A program made the translations under genes and the position numbers. A stretch of 64,000 bases of DNA, taken from Desnuesiella massiliensis (lineage in GTDB: Bacteria > Bacillota > Clostridia > Clostridiales > Clostridiaceae). Below the pieces are notes generated by a model. That model made no database searches, was not told where the DNA came from, and saw only the letters and a program-made list of their open reading frames with translations. The DNA is taken from NCBI RefSeq assembly GCF_001403615.1, contig NZ_LN879456.1, forward strand, positions 496,001 to 560,000, in the 5' to 3' direction. Shown here piece by piece: positions 41,431 to 51,061 of the stretch (its first letter is position 1; each line of letters begins with the position of its first letter).

Positions 41431-42360
41431 ATGGTAAAGTATATAATTAAAAGATTATTAGCTAGTATAGTAACTGTTTGGGTAGTTGTAACTTTAACTT
41501 TTTTTCTAATGAGATTTATGCCTGGAGGACCTTTTGATGGTGAGAAAAAGCTACCACCACAGATAAAAGCAAACCTAGAAGCGAAATTTGGACTAAACAA
41601 GCCTTTATTAACGCAATATACCCTATATCTTTCAAATTTGATAAAAGGCGACTTGGGTCCGGCTATGAAGTACGAAGGAAGAACAGTTAACTGGGTTATT
41701 GGATATTCATTTCCAACTTCCGCTAAGTTAGGAGTTGTTGCAATATTAGTATCATTGATTATAGGTGTATACATGGGTATTATATCGGCACTAAATCATG
41801 GAAAGTGGCCTGATTCTTTATGTATGGTTTTAGCTACCTTGGGAGTGACCATACCAAGCTTTGTTATGGCTACCTTACTTATTATCTTATTTTCAGTAAA
41901 ATTACAATGGCTGCCAGTAATTGGCTTTGACGAACCTAAGAACTATATTATGCCTGTAATTGCACTAGGTGGTTATTCTATGGCTTTTATAGCGAGGTTA
42001 ACTAGGTCAAGGTTGTTAGAAGTTATTAGACAAGACTATATAAGAACTGCAAAAGCAAAAGGATTAAGCAGAAATGCTGTTATTTACAAACATGCTTTAA
42101 GAAACTCCTTAATTCCTATTGTAACATACCTTGGTCCTTTAGTTGCTGCAATATTAACTGGTAGTTTTGTTGTTGAGAGAATATTTGGCATACCAGGGTT
42201 AGGTGGGGAATTTGTTAATTCAATAAACAACAGAGACTATACCACTCTATTAGGTGTTACTGTTTTTTATAGTACATTCTTGATAATATGTAACTTTGTC
42301 GTGGATATACTTTATGTAATCATTGATCCAAGAATTAAATTAGATAGTATCGAAGCGTAA
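41431..42360 (+). CDS. oppB: Oligopeptide ABC transporter permease OppB
   Basis: 309 residues with six membrane segments. The N-terminus MVKYIIKRLLASIVTVWVVV, with TFFLMRFMPGGPFDGEK, is the OppB/DppB hallmark; the EAA coupling loop is YIRTAKAKGLSRNAVIYKHA followed by LRNSLIPIVT, and the end is ILYVIIDPRIKLD. It forms the peptide channel with OppC. The ribosome binding site is AAGGGGGAAGC. First gene of the oppBCDFA operon; the permease-first order with oppA last is common in clostridia. Confidence 0.95.
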   Translation: MVKYIIKRLLASIVTVWVVVTLTFFLMRFMPGGPFDGEKKLPPQIKANLEAKFGLNKPLLTQYTLYLSNLIKGDLGPAMKYEGRTVNWVIGYSFPTSAKLGVVAILVSLIIGVYMGIISALNHGKWPDSLCMVLATLGVTIPSFVMATLLIILFSVKLQWLPVIGFDEPKNYIMPVIALGGYSMAFIARLTRSRLLEVIRQDYIRTAKAKGLSRNAVIYKHALRNSLIPIVTYLGPLVAAILTGSFVVERIFGIPGLGGEFVNSINNRDYTTLLGVTVFYSTFLIICNFVVDILYVIIDPRIKLDSIEA

Positions 42361-42383
42361 AGGAAAATAGGGGGGGAATAGTA

Positions 42384-43298
42384 ATGGAATTAAATAAGGA
42401 ACTTTTTGATTTGGCCTCAAATGAAGAAAAGAAGGTAGATGATATAGTTAGGCCAAGCATAACTTATTGGCAAGATGCTTGGAGAAGACTTAAAAGCAAT
42501 AAGTTAGCTTTAATAGGACTGATTTTTATTATTGTAATTACTCTAATGGCTATATTTGTGCCTATGTTTTCTAAATATGATTATTTTACCAATGATTTTA
42601 AAGTAGCTAATCAAAAGCCAAGTGCTGCTCATTGGTTTGGCACTGATCAATTTGGTAGAGACTTATTCGTCAGGGTAATGTATGGAGCTAGATATTCATT
42701 ATTAATTGGTTATGTAGCGTCATTTTTAAATTTAATCATAGGAGTTATCTACGGAGGAATTTCAGGTTATCTCGGAGGTAATGTTGATAACATAATGATG
42801 AGAGTAGTGGATGTAATTTATTCGATTCCTATGATGATATATGTAATACTTTTAATGGTAGTTATGGGAGCGGGCTTAAAAAGTATAATTATTGCTTTGG
42901 CTATTTCTTATTGGCTGTCTATGGCTAGAATTGTAAGAGGTGAAATTCTTCAATTAAAGCAACAAGAATTTGTTTTAGCAGCTAGAGTTTTGGGGGCTTC
43001 TGGTAAAAGAATTTTATTTAGGCACTTAATTCCTAACAGCATGGGACCAATTATAGTTACTCTAACATTATTGATTCCATCTGCAATCTTTACTGAGGCA
43101 TTTTTAAGCTTTGTAGGATTGGGAATACCAGCACCTAAGGCTTCTTGGGGAACTTTAACCTCAGAGGCATTACAAGGTTATACCTCTTATCCTTATCAAC
43201 TTTTATTTCCTGCTTTGGCAATTTGTTTGACCATGCTAGCCTTTAACTTGTTTGGTGATGGATTAAGAGATTCCTTAGATCCTAAGTTAAGAAAGTAG
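42384..43298 (+). CDS. oppC: Oligopeptide ABC transporter permease OppC
   Basis: 304 residues. It has the OppC-specific N-terminal cytoplasmic stretch and WRRLKSNKLALIGLIFIIVI helix, HWFGTDQFGRDLFVRVMYGA, the EAA loop FVLAARVLGASGKRILFRHL followed by IPNSMGPIIV, and the end FGDGLRDSLDPKLRK. It pairs with OppB in the membrane. GGGGGGGAATAG precedes the ATG, 24 bases after oppB. Confidence 0.96.
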   Translation: MELNKELFDLASNEEKKVDDIVRPSITYWQDAWRRLKSNKLALIGLIFIIVITLMAIFVPMFSKYDYFTNDFKVANQKPSAAHWFGTDQFGRDLFVRVMYGARYSLLIGYVASFLNLIIGVIYGGISGYLGGNVDNIMMRVVDVIYSIPMMIYVILLMVVMGAGLKSIIIALAISYWLSMARIVRGEILQLKQQEFVLAARVLGASGKRILFRHLIPNSMGPIIVTLTLLIPSAIFTEAFLSFVGLGIPAPKASWGTLTSEALQGYTSYPYQLLFPALAICLTMLAFNLFGDGLRDSLDPKLRK

Positions 43299-43316
43299 TG
43301 GAAGGGAGAGATTAAC

Positions 43317-44324
43317 ATGGATGCATTACTTGATATAAGGAACTTAAAAACTTCATTTTTTACCCATGTTGGAGAAGTAAAGGCTGTGGGAGGAATAAGC
43401 TTTTCTCTTAGAAAGGGAGAAGCACTTGGTATAGTTGGTGAGTCAGGCAGCGGTAAAAGTGTTACTATGATGTCCTTAATGAGGCTTCTGGCAGATAGCG
43501 GCAAGGTAGTAGATGGAGAAATATTATTTGAAGGAGCAGATTTAATAAAGCTTACTGAGAGAGAAATGGAGAGAATTAGAGGTAATGACATAGGTATGAT
43601 ATTTCAAGACCCTATGACGTCTTTAAATCCAGTGTATACTATTGGAAAACAATTAATGGAACCTTTAATAAAGCACAAGAATATGAATAAGAGTGACGCT
43701 TATAAAACTGCCGTTCACATGTTATCCATTGTAGGTATACCTAGTCCGGATAAAAGAATGAAACAATATCCTCATGAATTTTCTGGTGGTATGAGACAAA
43801 GAGTTATGATAGCTATGGCTATAGCTTGTAGTCCAAAGCTTCTTATTGCTGATGAGCCGACTACAGCTCTGGATGTAACAATTCAGGCTCAAATATTGGA
43901 ATTGATGAAAGATTTAAAAGATAAAATCAACACTTCAATAATACTCATAACTCATGATTTAGGAGTAGTTGCTGATGTATGCAGCAGGATAAATGTGATG
44001 TATGGAGGACTAATAGTCGAAAGTGGAAGTACGAGAGATATATTCTACCGTTCTAGGCATCCATATACCTGGGGACTATTAAAAAGTGTCCCTAATCCCA
44101 AAACATTAATTAAAGAGAGATTAAAGCCAATTGAAGGACAACCACCAGACTTGTTAAAGCCGCCTGTAGGATGCCCTTTTGCCGCTAGGTGTGAATATGC
44201 TATGAGGGTATGCATTAATGAAAGACCTCCTTTATTTGAAATAGGAACAGATCATGTAGCTGCTTGCTGGCTTAATCATTATCAAGCGCCAAAAGTACAA
44301 TCCCCTGTAGTGAAGGAGGCATAA
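43317..44324 (+). CDS. oppD: Oligopeptide ABC transporter ATPase OppD
   Basis: 335 residues. Walker A GESGSGKS (about 40-47), signature FSGGMRQRVMI, Walker B LLIADEPTTALD, switch His in LITHDLG, and the C-terminal oligopeptide-transporter domain with the Cys-rich PVGCPFAARCEYAMRVC, a probable [4Fe-4S] site in this subgroup. It couples ATP hydrolysis to peptide import together with OppF. AAGGGAGAG precedes the ATG, 18 bases after oppC. Confidence 0.96.
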   Translation: MDALLDIRNLKTSFFTHVGEVKAVGGISFSLRKGEALGIVGESGSGKSVTMMSLMRLLADSGKVVDGEILFEGADLIKLTEREMERIRGNDIGMIFQDPMTSLNPVYTIGKQLMEPLIKHKNMNKSDAYKTAVHMLSIVGIPSPDKRMKQYPHEFSGGMRQRVMIAMAIACSPKLLIADEPTTALDVTIQAQILELMKDLKDKINTSIILITHDLGVVADVCSRINVMYGGLIVESGSTRDIFYRSRHPYTWGLLKSVPNPKTLIKERLKPIEGQPPDLLKPPVGCPFAARCEYAMRVCINERPPLFEIGTDHVAACWLNHYQAPKVQSPVVKEA

Positions 44325-44326
44325 TC

Positions 44327-45304
44327 ATGAGTGATAAAAAAGTATTGTTAGAGATAAAGGATTTGACAAAATACTTTCCTGTAAAAAATAGTTTATTATT
44401 CAAGGGTAATAGTTATGTAAAGGCGGTGGATAGAGTATCCTTTACTATAAATAGAGGGGAGACTTTAGGGCTAGTTGGAGAATCAGGCTGCGGCAAGACT
44501 ACCACGGGAAGAACTATTATAAAACTATATGAACCTACTGCCGGCGATATAATCTATGATGGAGTAGATATATCTAAATATTCACAAAAGCAGATGCTGG
44601 ATTATAGAAGAAAAATGCAGATGATATTTCAAGATCCCTATGCTTCATTGAATTCAAGAATGACTGTAGGAGACATTATTGGGGAAGCTATTGATATACA
44701 CGGTCTAGCCAAGGGGAAAGAGCGCATGAATTTGGTTCAGGATCTATTAAAGAAGGTTGGACTAAATAGAGATCATATAAATAGATATCCTCATGAGTTT
44801 TCAGGAGGACAAAGACAGAGGATAGGTATAGCAAGGTCTTTAGCTGTACAACCTGAATTCATAATATGCGATGAGCCTATTTCTGCATTAGACGTATCTA
44901 TACAAGCTCAGGTTGTAAATATGTTAGAAGATTTACAGAATGATTTAGGTTTGACCTATTTATTTATAGCCCATGATCTTTCTATGGTTAAACATATATC
45001 AGATAGAATCGGGGTTATGTATTTGGGAAGGTTAGTTGAGATAGCGGAAAGTAATGAATTGTATAGCCATCCGCTTCATCCTTATACTCAAGCTCTGTTA
45101 TCAGCTATACCAATTCCTGATCCGGATGAATCTGCTGCAAAAAGAAGAATTGTATTAGAAGGAGAAATTCCTTCACCTATTGACCCACCTCCAGGTTGTA
45201 GGTTTAAGGGAAGATGTAAATATGCTAAACCTATTTGTAATGAGCAAGATCCTGAATTGAAGCAAATGGGAAAAGATCATTTCGTAGCATGTCATTTGTA
45301 TTGA
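44327..45304 (+). CDS. oppF: Oligopeptide ABC transporter ATPase OppF
   Basis: 325 residues. Walker A GESGCGKT, signature FSGGQRQRIGI, Walker B FIICDEPISALD, His in FIAHDLSMVKHISD, and the C-terminal domain PPGCRFKGRCKYAKPIC. OppF lacks nothing obvious for ATP hydrolysis. It begins two bases after the oppD stop, with GGAGG inside the end of oppD, so translation is coupled. Confidence 0.96.
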   Translation: MSDKKVLLEIKDLTKYFPVKNSLLFKGNSYVKAVDRVSFTINRGETLGLVGESGCGKTTTGRTIIKLYEPTAGDIIYDGVDISKYSQKQMLDYRRKMQMIFQDPYASLNSRMTVGDIIGEAIDIHGLAKGKERMNLVQDLLKKVGLNRDHINRYPHEFSGGQRQRIGIARSLAVQPEFIICDEPISALDVSIQAQVVNMLEDLQNDLGLTYLFIAHDLSMVKHISDRIGVMYLGRLVEIAESNELYSHPLHPYTQALLSAIPIPDPDESAAKRRIVLEGEIPSPIDPPPGCRFKGRCKYAKPICNEQDPELKQMGKDHFVACHLY

Positions 45305-45321
45305 TATAACATTACTTTTTA

Positions 45322-45334
45322 TAAGGAGGTGATT
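45322..45334 (+). promoter_or_regulatory. Strong Shine-Dalgarno without an adjacent gene, upstream of oppA
   Basis: taaggaggtgatt matches the anti-SD over about 11 bases but is followed at once by a stop-rich stretch; the next gene, oppA, starts more than 50 bases later and has its own AAAGGGGG site. Confidence 0.5.
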
Positions 45335-45386
45335 TAACAAAATAATTAAATTACTTTTATAAATAATATATAAAGGGGGAAATGAA

Positions 45387-47048
45387 ATGATTAAACGCAA
45401 ACTATCAAAACTAAGTTCTTTATTTCTTGCATTTACACTTTTGGCCACAACTCTAGTAGGATGCACTAAAAAAGATCCGGCATCTGAAACAAAAACAAAT
45501 GTACCTCAAGTTATTAAATATAATTTAGGGGTAGATCCAAAGACCTTGGATCCTGCTTTAAATGCCGCTGTAGATGGGGCTACAGTTTTATCAAATGCCT
45601 TTGAAGGATTAATGAAATTTGATGATAAGGATCAACCTATCTATGGAGTGGCAGAAAAATATGAAATATCAAAGGACAACTTAAGCTATACTTTCTATTT
45701 GCGTAAAGATGCTAAGTGGTCAGATGGCCAGCCTGTTAAGGCTCAAGACTTTGAGTATGCATGGAAGAGAGCTTTAAATCCTGATGTAGCAGCAGAATAT
45801 GCATACCAATTATATTATTTAAAAAATGGTGAAGCCTATAATACTAAAAAAGCTAAGGCTGAAGATGTAGGTGTTAAAGCTGAAAGTGATACAGTTTTAA
45901 AAGTTAATTTAGAGTATCCTACAGCATATTTCTTATCGCTAATGGCCTTCCCAACTTATTTCCCAGTTAGGAAGGATATAGTTGAGAAAGACCCAGAAGC
46001 TTGGGCTACAAAGGTTGAATCTTATGTTTCTAATGGAGCATTTAAAATGACTGAATGGAAACCAAAAGATGTTATAGTGTTCTCAAAGAATGAAAATTAT
46101 TGGAATAGTAAAGAAGTTAAACTAGATAAAATAGAGTATAAGATGATAGAGGATTCTACAAGCTATCTATCAGCATTTAAGGTTGGTCAATTAGATTTAA
46201 TTGAAACTCCGCCTGCTCAAGAGGTAGCACAATTATTAAAGGATGGAATAGCCAAGATTTCTCCTTTCCTAGGAACTTATTTCTATTGCATAAATTTATC
46301 TGAAAATGCTGAAAAAGTTGACCCAGCAGCAGCTAAGGCTTTAAAAGATCCAAGAGTTAGAAAAGCTCTAACTTATGCTATTGATAGAAAACTTATAGTA
46401 GAAAATGTTACAAAGAGTGGTCAAGTACCAGCTGTTAGCTTTGTTTCTAAAGGTATACCTGAAAGTCCATCTAAGGACTTCCAATCAAAAGAATACTTTA
46501 AACCAGAAGGAGACATTGCCAAGGCTAAACAATTATTAGCTGAAGCTGGGTATCCAGATGGAAAGGGCTTCCCTAAAATTGCTTTCTTATATAATGATAA
46601 GGGAGACAACAAAAATATAGCTCAAGCTATTCAAGATATGTGGAAGAAGAACTTAAATATAGATATGGAATTGAAGGTTGAAGAGTGGAAAGTTTTCCAA
46701 CAATCTAGAAATGATAAGAACTATAGTATAGCAAGACATGGGTGGCTAGCTGACTATGTAGATCCAATGACATACTTGGATATGTGGACTTCAAATTCTG
46801 GTAATAATGATGCTGCTTATAAAAATCCTGAATATGATAGGTTAATAAATGAAGCTAAAAAAGAAGTAGATCAAGCTAAGAGGATGAAATTATTGCATGA
46901 TGCTGAAGATATATTGATGAATGATATGCCTATAATTCCAATATATTATTATTCAAATGTAGTTTGCAGTAAAGACTATGTAAAAGGTGTTAGAAAATCA
47001 CCATTAGGATTTATGTTCTTTGATAAAGCTTATGTAGAAAAGAAATAA
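45387..47048 (+). CDS. oppA: Oligopeptide-binding lipoprotein OppA
   Basis: 553 residues. Lipoprotein signal peptide ending LVGC with Cys26. The SBP_bac_5 pattern follows: NLGVDPKTLDPALNAAVDGA, AFEGLMKFDD, YTFYLRKDAKWSDGQPVKAQ, DFEYAWKRALNP, KALTYAIDRKLIVENVTKSG and the C-terminal WLADYVDPMTYLDMW. It binds peptides outside the membrane for OppBCDF. It is the last gene of the operon and is separated from oppF by 82 bases that contain an extra strong SD-like sequence, perhaps to raise its level over the permease. Confidence 0.96.
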   Translation: MIKRKLSKLSSLFLAFTLLATTLVGCTKKDPASETKTNVPQVIKYNLGVDPKTLDPALNAAVDGATVLSNAFEGLMKFDDKDQPIYGVAEKYEISKDNLSYTFYLRKDAKWSDGQPVKAQDFEYAWKRALNPDVAAEYAYQLYYLKNGEAYNTKKAKAEDVGVKAESDTVLKVNLEYPTAYFLSLMAFPTYFPVRKDIVEKDPEAWATKVESYVSNGAFKMTEWKPKDVIVFSKNENYWNSKEVKLDKIEYKMIEDSTSYLSAFKVGQLDLIETPPAQEVAQLLKDGIAKISPFLGTYFYCINLSENAEKVDPAAAKALKDPRVRKALTYAIDRKLIVENVTKSGQVPAVSFVSKGIPESPSKDFQSKEYFKPEGDIAKAKQLLAEAGYPDGKGFPKIAFLYNDKGDNKNIAQAIQDMWKKNLNIDMELKVEEWKVFQQSRNDKNYSIARHGWLADYVDPMTYLDMWTSNSGNNDAAYKNPEYDRLINEAKKEVDQAKRMKLLHDAEDILMNDMPIIPIYYYSNVVCSKDYVKGVRKSPLGFMFFDKAYVEKK

Positions 47049-47053
47049 GTAGT

Positions 47054-47092
47054 AAAAAAAGATTGGGAATTTTAGACTCCCAATCTTTTTTA
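47054..47092. terminator. Bidirectional terminator between oppA and dapB
   Basis: 14-bp stem aaaaaagattggga (47055-47068) with its complement (47078-47091), 9-base loop; A and T runs on the flanks serve both directions. Confidence 0.92.
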
Positions 47093-47848
47093 CTATTTTA
47101 AATTTAAAACATCATTCATAGAATAAAGACCGGCAGGTTTATTAGCCATAAATTCACAAGCCTTAAGAGCGCCTAGGGCAAATACCTCTCTAGATATGGC
47201 CTTATGAGTGATTTCAATAACTTCTCCAGCTCCAGCGAATATAACCTCATGATCGCCTACGATATTTCCGCCTCTAACAGCATGAATGCCTATGTCTTTA
47301 TGCTCTCTTTTGGCATTTCCTTCTCTGCCGTAAACAAATTCAGTTTCTTCTTTAATAGAAGATTTTATTGCGTTAGCTAATAGCAAAGCAGTACCGCTAG
47401 GAGAGTCTACCTTTTGATTGTGATGCTTTTCTATGATTTCAATATCATAATTTTCAAATAAAACTGGCGTAATGGACTTTAATATAGAGCTAATTAAATT
47501 AATACCAATACTCATATTAGCAGATCTGAAAAGAGGAAGTTTTTTGCTGCATTCACTTATATATTGTAATTGGTTTTCGTTATATCCGGTAGTACATAAA
47601 ACTACTGCTTTGTTGTGTTTTAACGCATACTCCATTAATCCATCTAAGGCTTCAGACCTAGAAAAATCTAAAATCACATCTGCATCTAAAGAACACTCCT
47701 TTATGCTATTAAATATAGGAAAGGTAGATGAGGTTTCATAGTTTTTATCAATGCCTGCTACTATTTTTAGTTTTTCACCATTTTTAGCGCATTGTTGTAC
47801 TACTCTTCCCATTTTTCCGTTGCAACCATTTAAAATGACTTTTACCAT
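47093..47848 (-). CDS. dapB: 4-hydroxy-tetrahydrodipicolinate reductase
   Basis: 251 residues. N-terminal Rossmann motif VILNGCNGKMGRVV, the segment VVLCTTGYNENQ, and the substrate-binding signature EIIEKHHNQKVDSPSGTALL with catalytic His/Lys; HAVRGGNIVGDHEV follows. It reduces dihydrodipicolinate with NAD(P)H on the way to diaminopimelate. Last gene of the asd-dapA-dapB operon, 19 bases after dapA, with TAGGAGGTA as ribosome site. Confidence 0.97.
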   Translation of the reverse strand: MVKVILNGCNGKMGRVVQQCAKNGEKLKIVAGIDKNYETSSTFPIFNSIKECSLDADVILDFSRSEALDGLMEYALKHNKAVVLCTTGYNENQLQYISECSKKLPLFRSANMSIGINLISSILKSITPVLFENYDIEIIEKHHNQKVDSPSGTALLLANAIKSSIKEETEFVYGREGNAKREHKDIGIHAVRGGNIVGDHEVIFAGAGEVIEITHKAISREVFALGALKACEFMANKPAGLYSMNDVLNLK

Positions 47849-47867
47849 AAATACCTCCTAAAGTTAA

Positions 47868-48746
47868 TTATATAAGACCGGATTTAGATAGCTCTTCCTT
47901 TAATACATTTAAATTATTTTCACTCATAGAACATAGGGGCAATCTCAGTTCACCTACGTTTAGTGCCATTAAATTCATGGCAGTTTTCACCGGAATTGGA
48001 TTAGTCTCAATAAATAAAGCGTTAGTCAAAGATAAAGTTTTTAATTGTATGTCAAGAGCTTCTTTAGCATTGCCATCTAGATATAATTTACACATTTCAT
48101 GAACTTCTTTTGGGATAATATTAGCTACAACAGAAATTACACCTATACCACCAAGAGATAAAATCGGGATAATTTGGTCATCGTTGCCAGAGTAAATATC
48201 TATTTTATCCCCGCATAAAGCTTTGTATTCTGCCACTTGACTTATATTTCCACTGGCTTCCTTTATAGCTACTATATTCTTAAACTTTGATATTTCCAAT
48301 AAAGCTTTTGGAGAGATATTCATACCTGTCCTACCAGGTACATTATAAACTATAATTGGTATATTTACTGAGTCGTTTATAGCCTTAAAGTGTTCAACTA
48401 AACCTTTTTGAGTAGTCTTATTATAGTAAGGTGTAATTATTAATAATCCATCTACTCCAATGCTTTCAGCCCATTTGCTCATAGATATGGAAGCTGCGGT
48501 GTTGTTGGTTCCAGTGCCAGCGATTACTGGAATCCTTTTATTAACTATATCTACAGTAAATTTTATGGTTTCTTTTCTTTCATTCTCTGACATGGTAGAG
48601 GCTTCGCCGGTAGTTCCGCATACTATGATTGCGTCTGTACCAGATTTAATATGCCACTCCAATAACTCTTCAAGTTTTTTAAAATTAACTCCATTTTCAT
48701 CGAAAGGAGTAACAATTGCTACGCCTGAGCCTTTAAATAAAGACAT
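47868..48746 (-). CDS. dapA: 4-hydroxy-tetrahydrodipicolinate synthase
   Basis: 292 residues, TIM-barrel lyase. Features: GSGVAIVTPFDENGVNFKKL, VCGTTGEASTMSENER, IVYNVPGRTGMNI (catalytic Tyr) and IVAIKEASGNISQ (Schiff-base Lys near 161). It condenses pyruvate with aspartate semialdehyde. Sixteen bases separate it from asd upstream. In a spore former the product also supplies dipicolinic acid. Confidence 0.97.
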   Translation of the reverse strand: MSLFKGSGVAIVTPFDENGVNFKKLEELLEWHIKSGTDAIIVCGTTGEASTMSENERKETIKFTVDIVNKRIPVIAGTGTNNTAASISMSKWAESIGVDGLLIITPYYNKTTQKGLVEHFKAINDSVNIPIIVYNVPGRTGMNISPKALLEISKFKNIVAIKEASGNISQVAEYKALCGDKIDIYSGNDDQIIPILSLGGIGVISVVANIIPKEVHEMCKLYLDGNAKEALDIQLKTLSLTNALFIETNPIPVKTAMNLMALNVGELRLPLCSMSENNLNVLKEELSKSGLI

Positions 48747-48762
48747 ATTTCATCCAACCTTT

Positions 48763-49755
48763 CTATTTATTATTAATTATATATTCGGCAATTTGAATGG
48801 CGTTCAGAGCTGCGCCTTTTCTGATATTATCGGCTACAACCCAAAGATTTAATCCGTTATCAATGCTAAAGTCTCGTCTGATTCTACCTACAAAAACCTC
48901 GTCTTTCCCAGCAGCTTCAATAGGCATTGGGTACACTAAATTCGCTAAATCATCTTTTAAAACAATTCCTGCGCACTCCTCGTAGAGTTCAAAAATATCC
49001 TCTAGTTCATAAGCATTATTTAATTCTACATTTATACTTTCACTATGACCGTAAGCTACAGGAACTCTAACAGTAGTAGCGGTTATTTTTAAAGAATCAT
49101 CATGAAGTATTTTTTTTGTCTCATTAATCATCTTTAGTTCTTCTTTTGTATATCCATTCTCAGTAAAAACATCAATATGAGGAAGAAGATTTCCTGCTAT
49201 AGGGTGAGAGAATTTCCTTGGAGGCTGACCATTATAACCTTCAAGCAAATCATTAAGACCATTCATACCAGCACCAGATACTGCTTGATAAGTAGAATAA
49301 ATTATTCTTTTAATGCCATATTTATGGTGAAGAGGCTTTAAAGCTACTACTGCTTGTATTGTAGAGCAATTTGGGTTTGCAATAATTCCTTTATGCTTTT
49401 TTATATCCTCTGGATTAACTTCCGGAACCACTAAAGGGACTTCATGGTGCATTCTCCAAGCGCTGCTATTGTCTATTACTATAGAGCCATAATTAGTAAA
49501 TATAGGTGCGAATTCTAAGCTAGTATCTCCACCAGCTGAAAAAAGTGCAAAATCAATTTTTTTGTTTTTAATATTTTCTTCTTTTAATTCTTCTACTAAT
49601 ATTTCTGTATTTTTAAATTGTATTTTTGTACCTGCAGAACGACTTGAGGCATAAAAATAAATATTGTTTACTGGAAAGTTTCTTTGTTCTAAAATTTCGA
49701 TGAATTTTCTTCCAACCATTCCTGTGGCTCCAACTACTGCTACATTATAATTCAT
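48763..49755 (-). CDS. asd: Aspartate-semialdehyde dehydrogenase
   Basis: 330 residues. NADP-binding VAVVGATGMVGRKFIEIL at the N-terminus, the active-site Cys in GIIANPNCSTIQAVVAL (near 128), STYQAVSGAGMNG, and VRVPVAYGHSESINVEL with the catalytic His region. It makes aspartate semialdehyde for lysine, threonine and methionine. First gene of its operon; TAGGAGGGATA precedes the ATG. I looked for a lysine riboswitch upstream and do not see one; the leader available before the divergent SASP gene is short. Confidence 0.97.
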   Translation of the reverse strand: MNYNVAVVGATGMVGRKFIEILEQRNFPVNNIYFYASSRSAGTKIQFKNTEILVEELKEENIKNKKIDFALFSAGGDTSLEFAPIFTNYGSIVIDNSSAWRMHHEVPLVVPEVNPEDIKKHKGIIANPNCSTIQAVVALKPLHHKYGIKRIIYSTYQAVSGAGMNGLNDLLEGYNGQPPRKFSHPIAGNLLPHIDVFTENGYTKEELKMINETKKILHDDSLKITATTVRVPVAYGHSESINVELNNAYELEDIFELYEECAGIVLKDDLANLVYPMPIEAAGKDEVFVGRIRRDFSIDNGLNLWVVADNIRKGAALNAIQIAEYIINNK

Positions 49756-49880
49756 GGATAGTATCCCTCCTAAAAATTTCTTTACTATATTATATAACTA
49801 TATAGGTGAAAAATATATACTTTGCTAAAAGCATTTATTAAAAAATTTAATATGTTAGTGAATAAAGCTGCTTTAGTTAG

Positions 49881-49912
49881 TGAAAAATATAAATTAAAAC
49901 AGGACATAAATA
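49881..49912 (+). promoter_or_regulatory. Candidate forespore (sigma-G/F-like) promoter of the SASP gene
   Basis: TGAAAA (49881-49886), 18-base spacer, CATAAATA (49905-49912), similar to the sigma-G consensus (TGAATA / CATAnTA). The call leans on the gene being a SASP. Confidence 0.35.
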
Positions 49913-49958
49913 ATTATTAATATGAAATATTACCGAAAAGAAGCAGGGGGTAGAACTT

Positions 49959-50225
49959 ATGGGAAAAACACCGCTGAAAAAAATAATAAAGGCCAAGATT
50001 AAGGCTAATAAAGAATTAAGTGAAGTAGAAAAGCTTAGAGAAAAAATTAAATATGAAATAGCTGAAGAGTTAGGGTTAAAAGAAAAAGTGGACGAATTTG
50101 GATGGGGAGGATTAACAGCAGAGGAAAGTGGAAGAATTGGCGGAATAATGACAAAGCGTAAAAAGTCTATGAATATGCCTAAGAATTATGAAATTATTAA
50201 TGATATTAAAGGGGGTATCCATTGA
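49959..50225 (+). CDS. Small acid-soluble spore protein, alpha/beta type (divergent)
   Basis: 88 residues. The segments REKIKYEIAEELGL and FGWGGLTAEESGRIGG follow the alpha/beta SASP pattern: the first corresponds to the germination-protease region (KxEIA), the second to the conserved GxxxxLTxxExGxxGG DNA-binding helix start. It should coat and protect DNA in the dormant spore and be degraded at germination. The basic N-terminus and C-terminal tail (YEIINDIKGG) make it a divergent member. AGGGGGT precedes the ATG. Confidence 0.85.
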   Translation: MGKTPLKKIIKAKIKANKELSEVEKLREKIKYEIAEELGLKEKVDEFGWGGLTAEESGRIGGIMTKRKKSMNMPKNYEIINDIKGGIH

Positions 50226-50309
50226 CTAATTAAGGTTTTATATATAATATTATTAAGGTGATATTATAAGAGTATGAATTTAATTTTAAGGTGAATTGTG
50301 GTGGTTAAG

Positions 50310-51044
50310 ATGGGGAGTTACAATAAATTTGCAGAAATATATGATAGATTGATATATGAAGATATAAACTATGAAAAATATGAAAAGAAAATATTAGATA
50401 TTTGTAAAAAATATAATGTGGAAATGCAAAATTATCTGGACTTAGCTTGTGGTACAGGTAATATGTCAATAAGAATAGCTCCATATTTTAAAAATATATG
50501 GATTGTAGATAATTCTGAAGACATGTTAATGCAAGCAGATAATAAATTTAGAAAGAGTAAATTAAAATGTAAGCTAGTACATCAGGATATGGCTTCTCTA
50601 AATCTAAATCAGAAATTTAATTTGATTACTTGTATTTTGGATTCTACTAATTATATTGTAGATATTGAAGCCTTAAAAGAGTACTTTTTAAACGTAAAAA
50701 AACATTTAAGCGATGATGGAATTTTTATTTTTGATATAAATTCTTATTATAAGTTAAGTGAGGTCATGTCTAATAATACCTATACTTATGACGATAGTGA
50801 GGTTTTTTATTGCTGGGAAAACTTTTTTGAAGATGATATTTTAGAAATGAGCTTAACGTTTTTTGTTAAAAACGATGATTTATATGAAAGATTTGATGAG
50901 CAGCACATAGAGAGAGCCTACACTGAAGAATTTATAGATAGTATACTATCTGAATGTGGGCTTACTATTGTTGAAAAATTTGATGATTATAATAGCAATA
51001 TAATAGAAGAAACTACAGAGAGATTAGTTTATGTTTTAAAGTAG
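50310..51044 (+). CDS. Class I SAM-dependent methyltransferase
   Basis: 244 residues. It opens YNKFAEIYDRLIYEDINYEKY, then motif I as LDLACGTGNMSIRIAP (about 42-57), the acidic residue in VDNSEDML, and NLITCILDSTNYI for motif IV; the HIERAYTEEFIDSILSECGL segment is typical of the 'YD' methyltransferase subgroup in clostridia. The substrate is unknown. I chose the ATG at 50310 to fit the family N-terminus; GTG codons at 50298 and 50301 behind AAGGTGA are possible starts. hslO follows after 17 bases. Confidence 0.85.
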   Translation: MGSYNKFAEIYDRLIYEDINYEKYEKKILDICKKYNVEMQNYLDLACGTGNMSIRIAPYFKNIWIVDNSEDMLMQADNKFRKSKLKCKLVHQDMASLNLNQKFNLITCILDSTNYIVDIEALKEYFLNVKKHLSDDGIFIFDINSYYKLSEVMSNNTYTYDDSEVFYCWENFFEDDILEMSLTFFVKNDDLYERFDEQHIERAYTEEFIDSILSECGLTIVEKFDDYNSNIIEETTERLVYVLK

Positions 51045-51061
51045 ATTATGGAGGGATAAAC

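Noticed and set aside
49756..49958. A lysine riboswitch before asd-dapA-dapB
   Set aside because: No L-box motifs are recognisable in the short divergent spacer.
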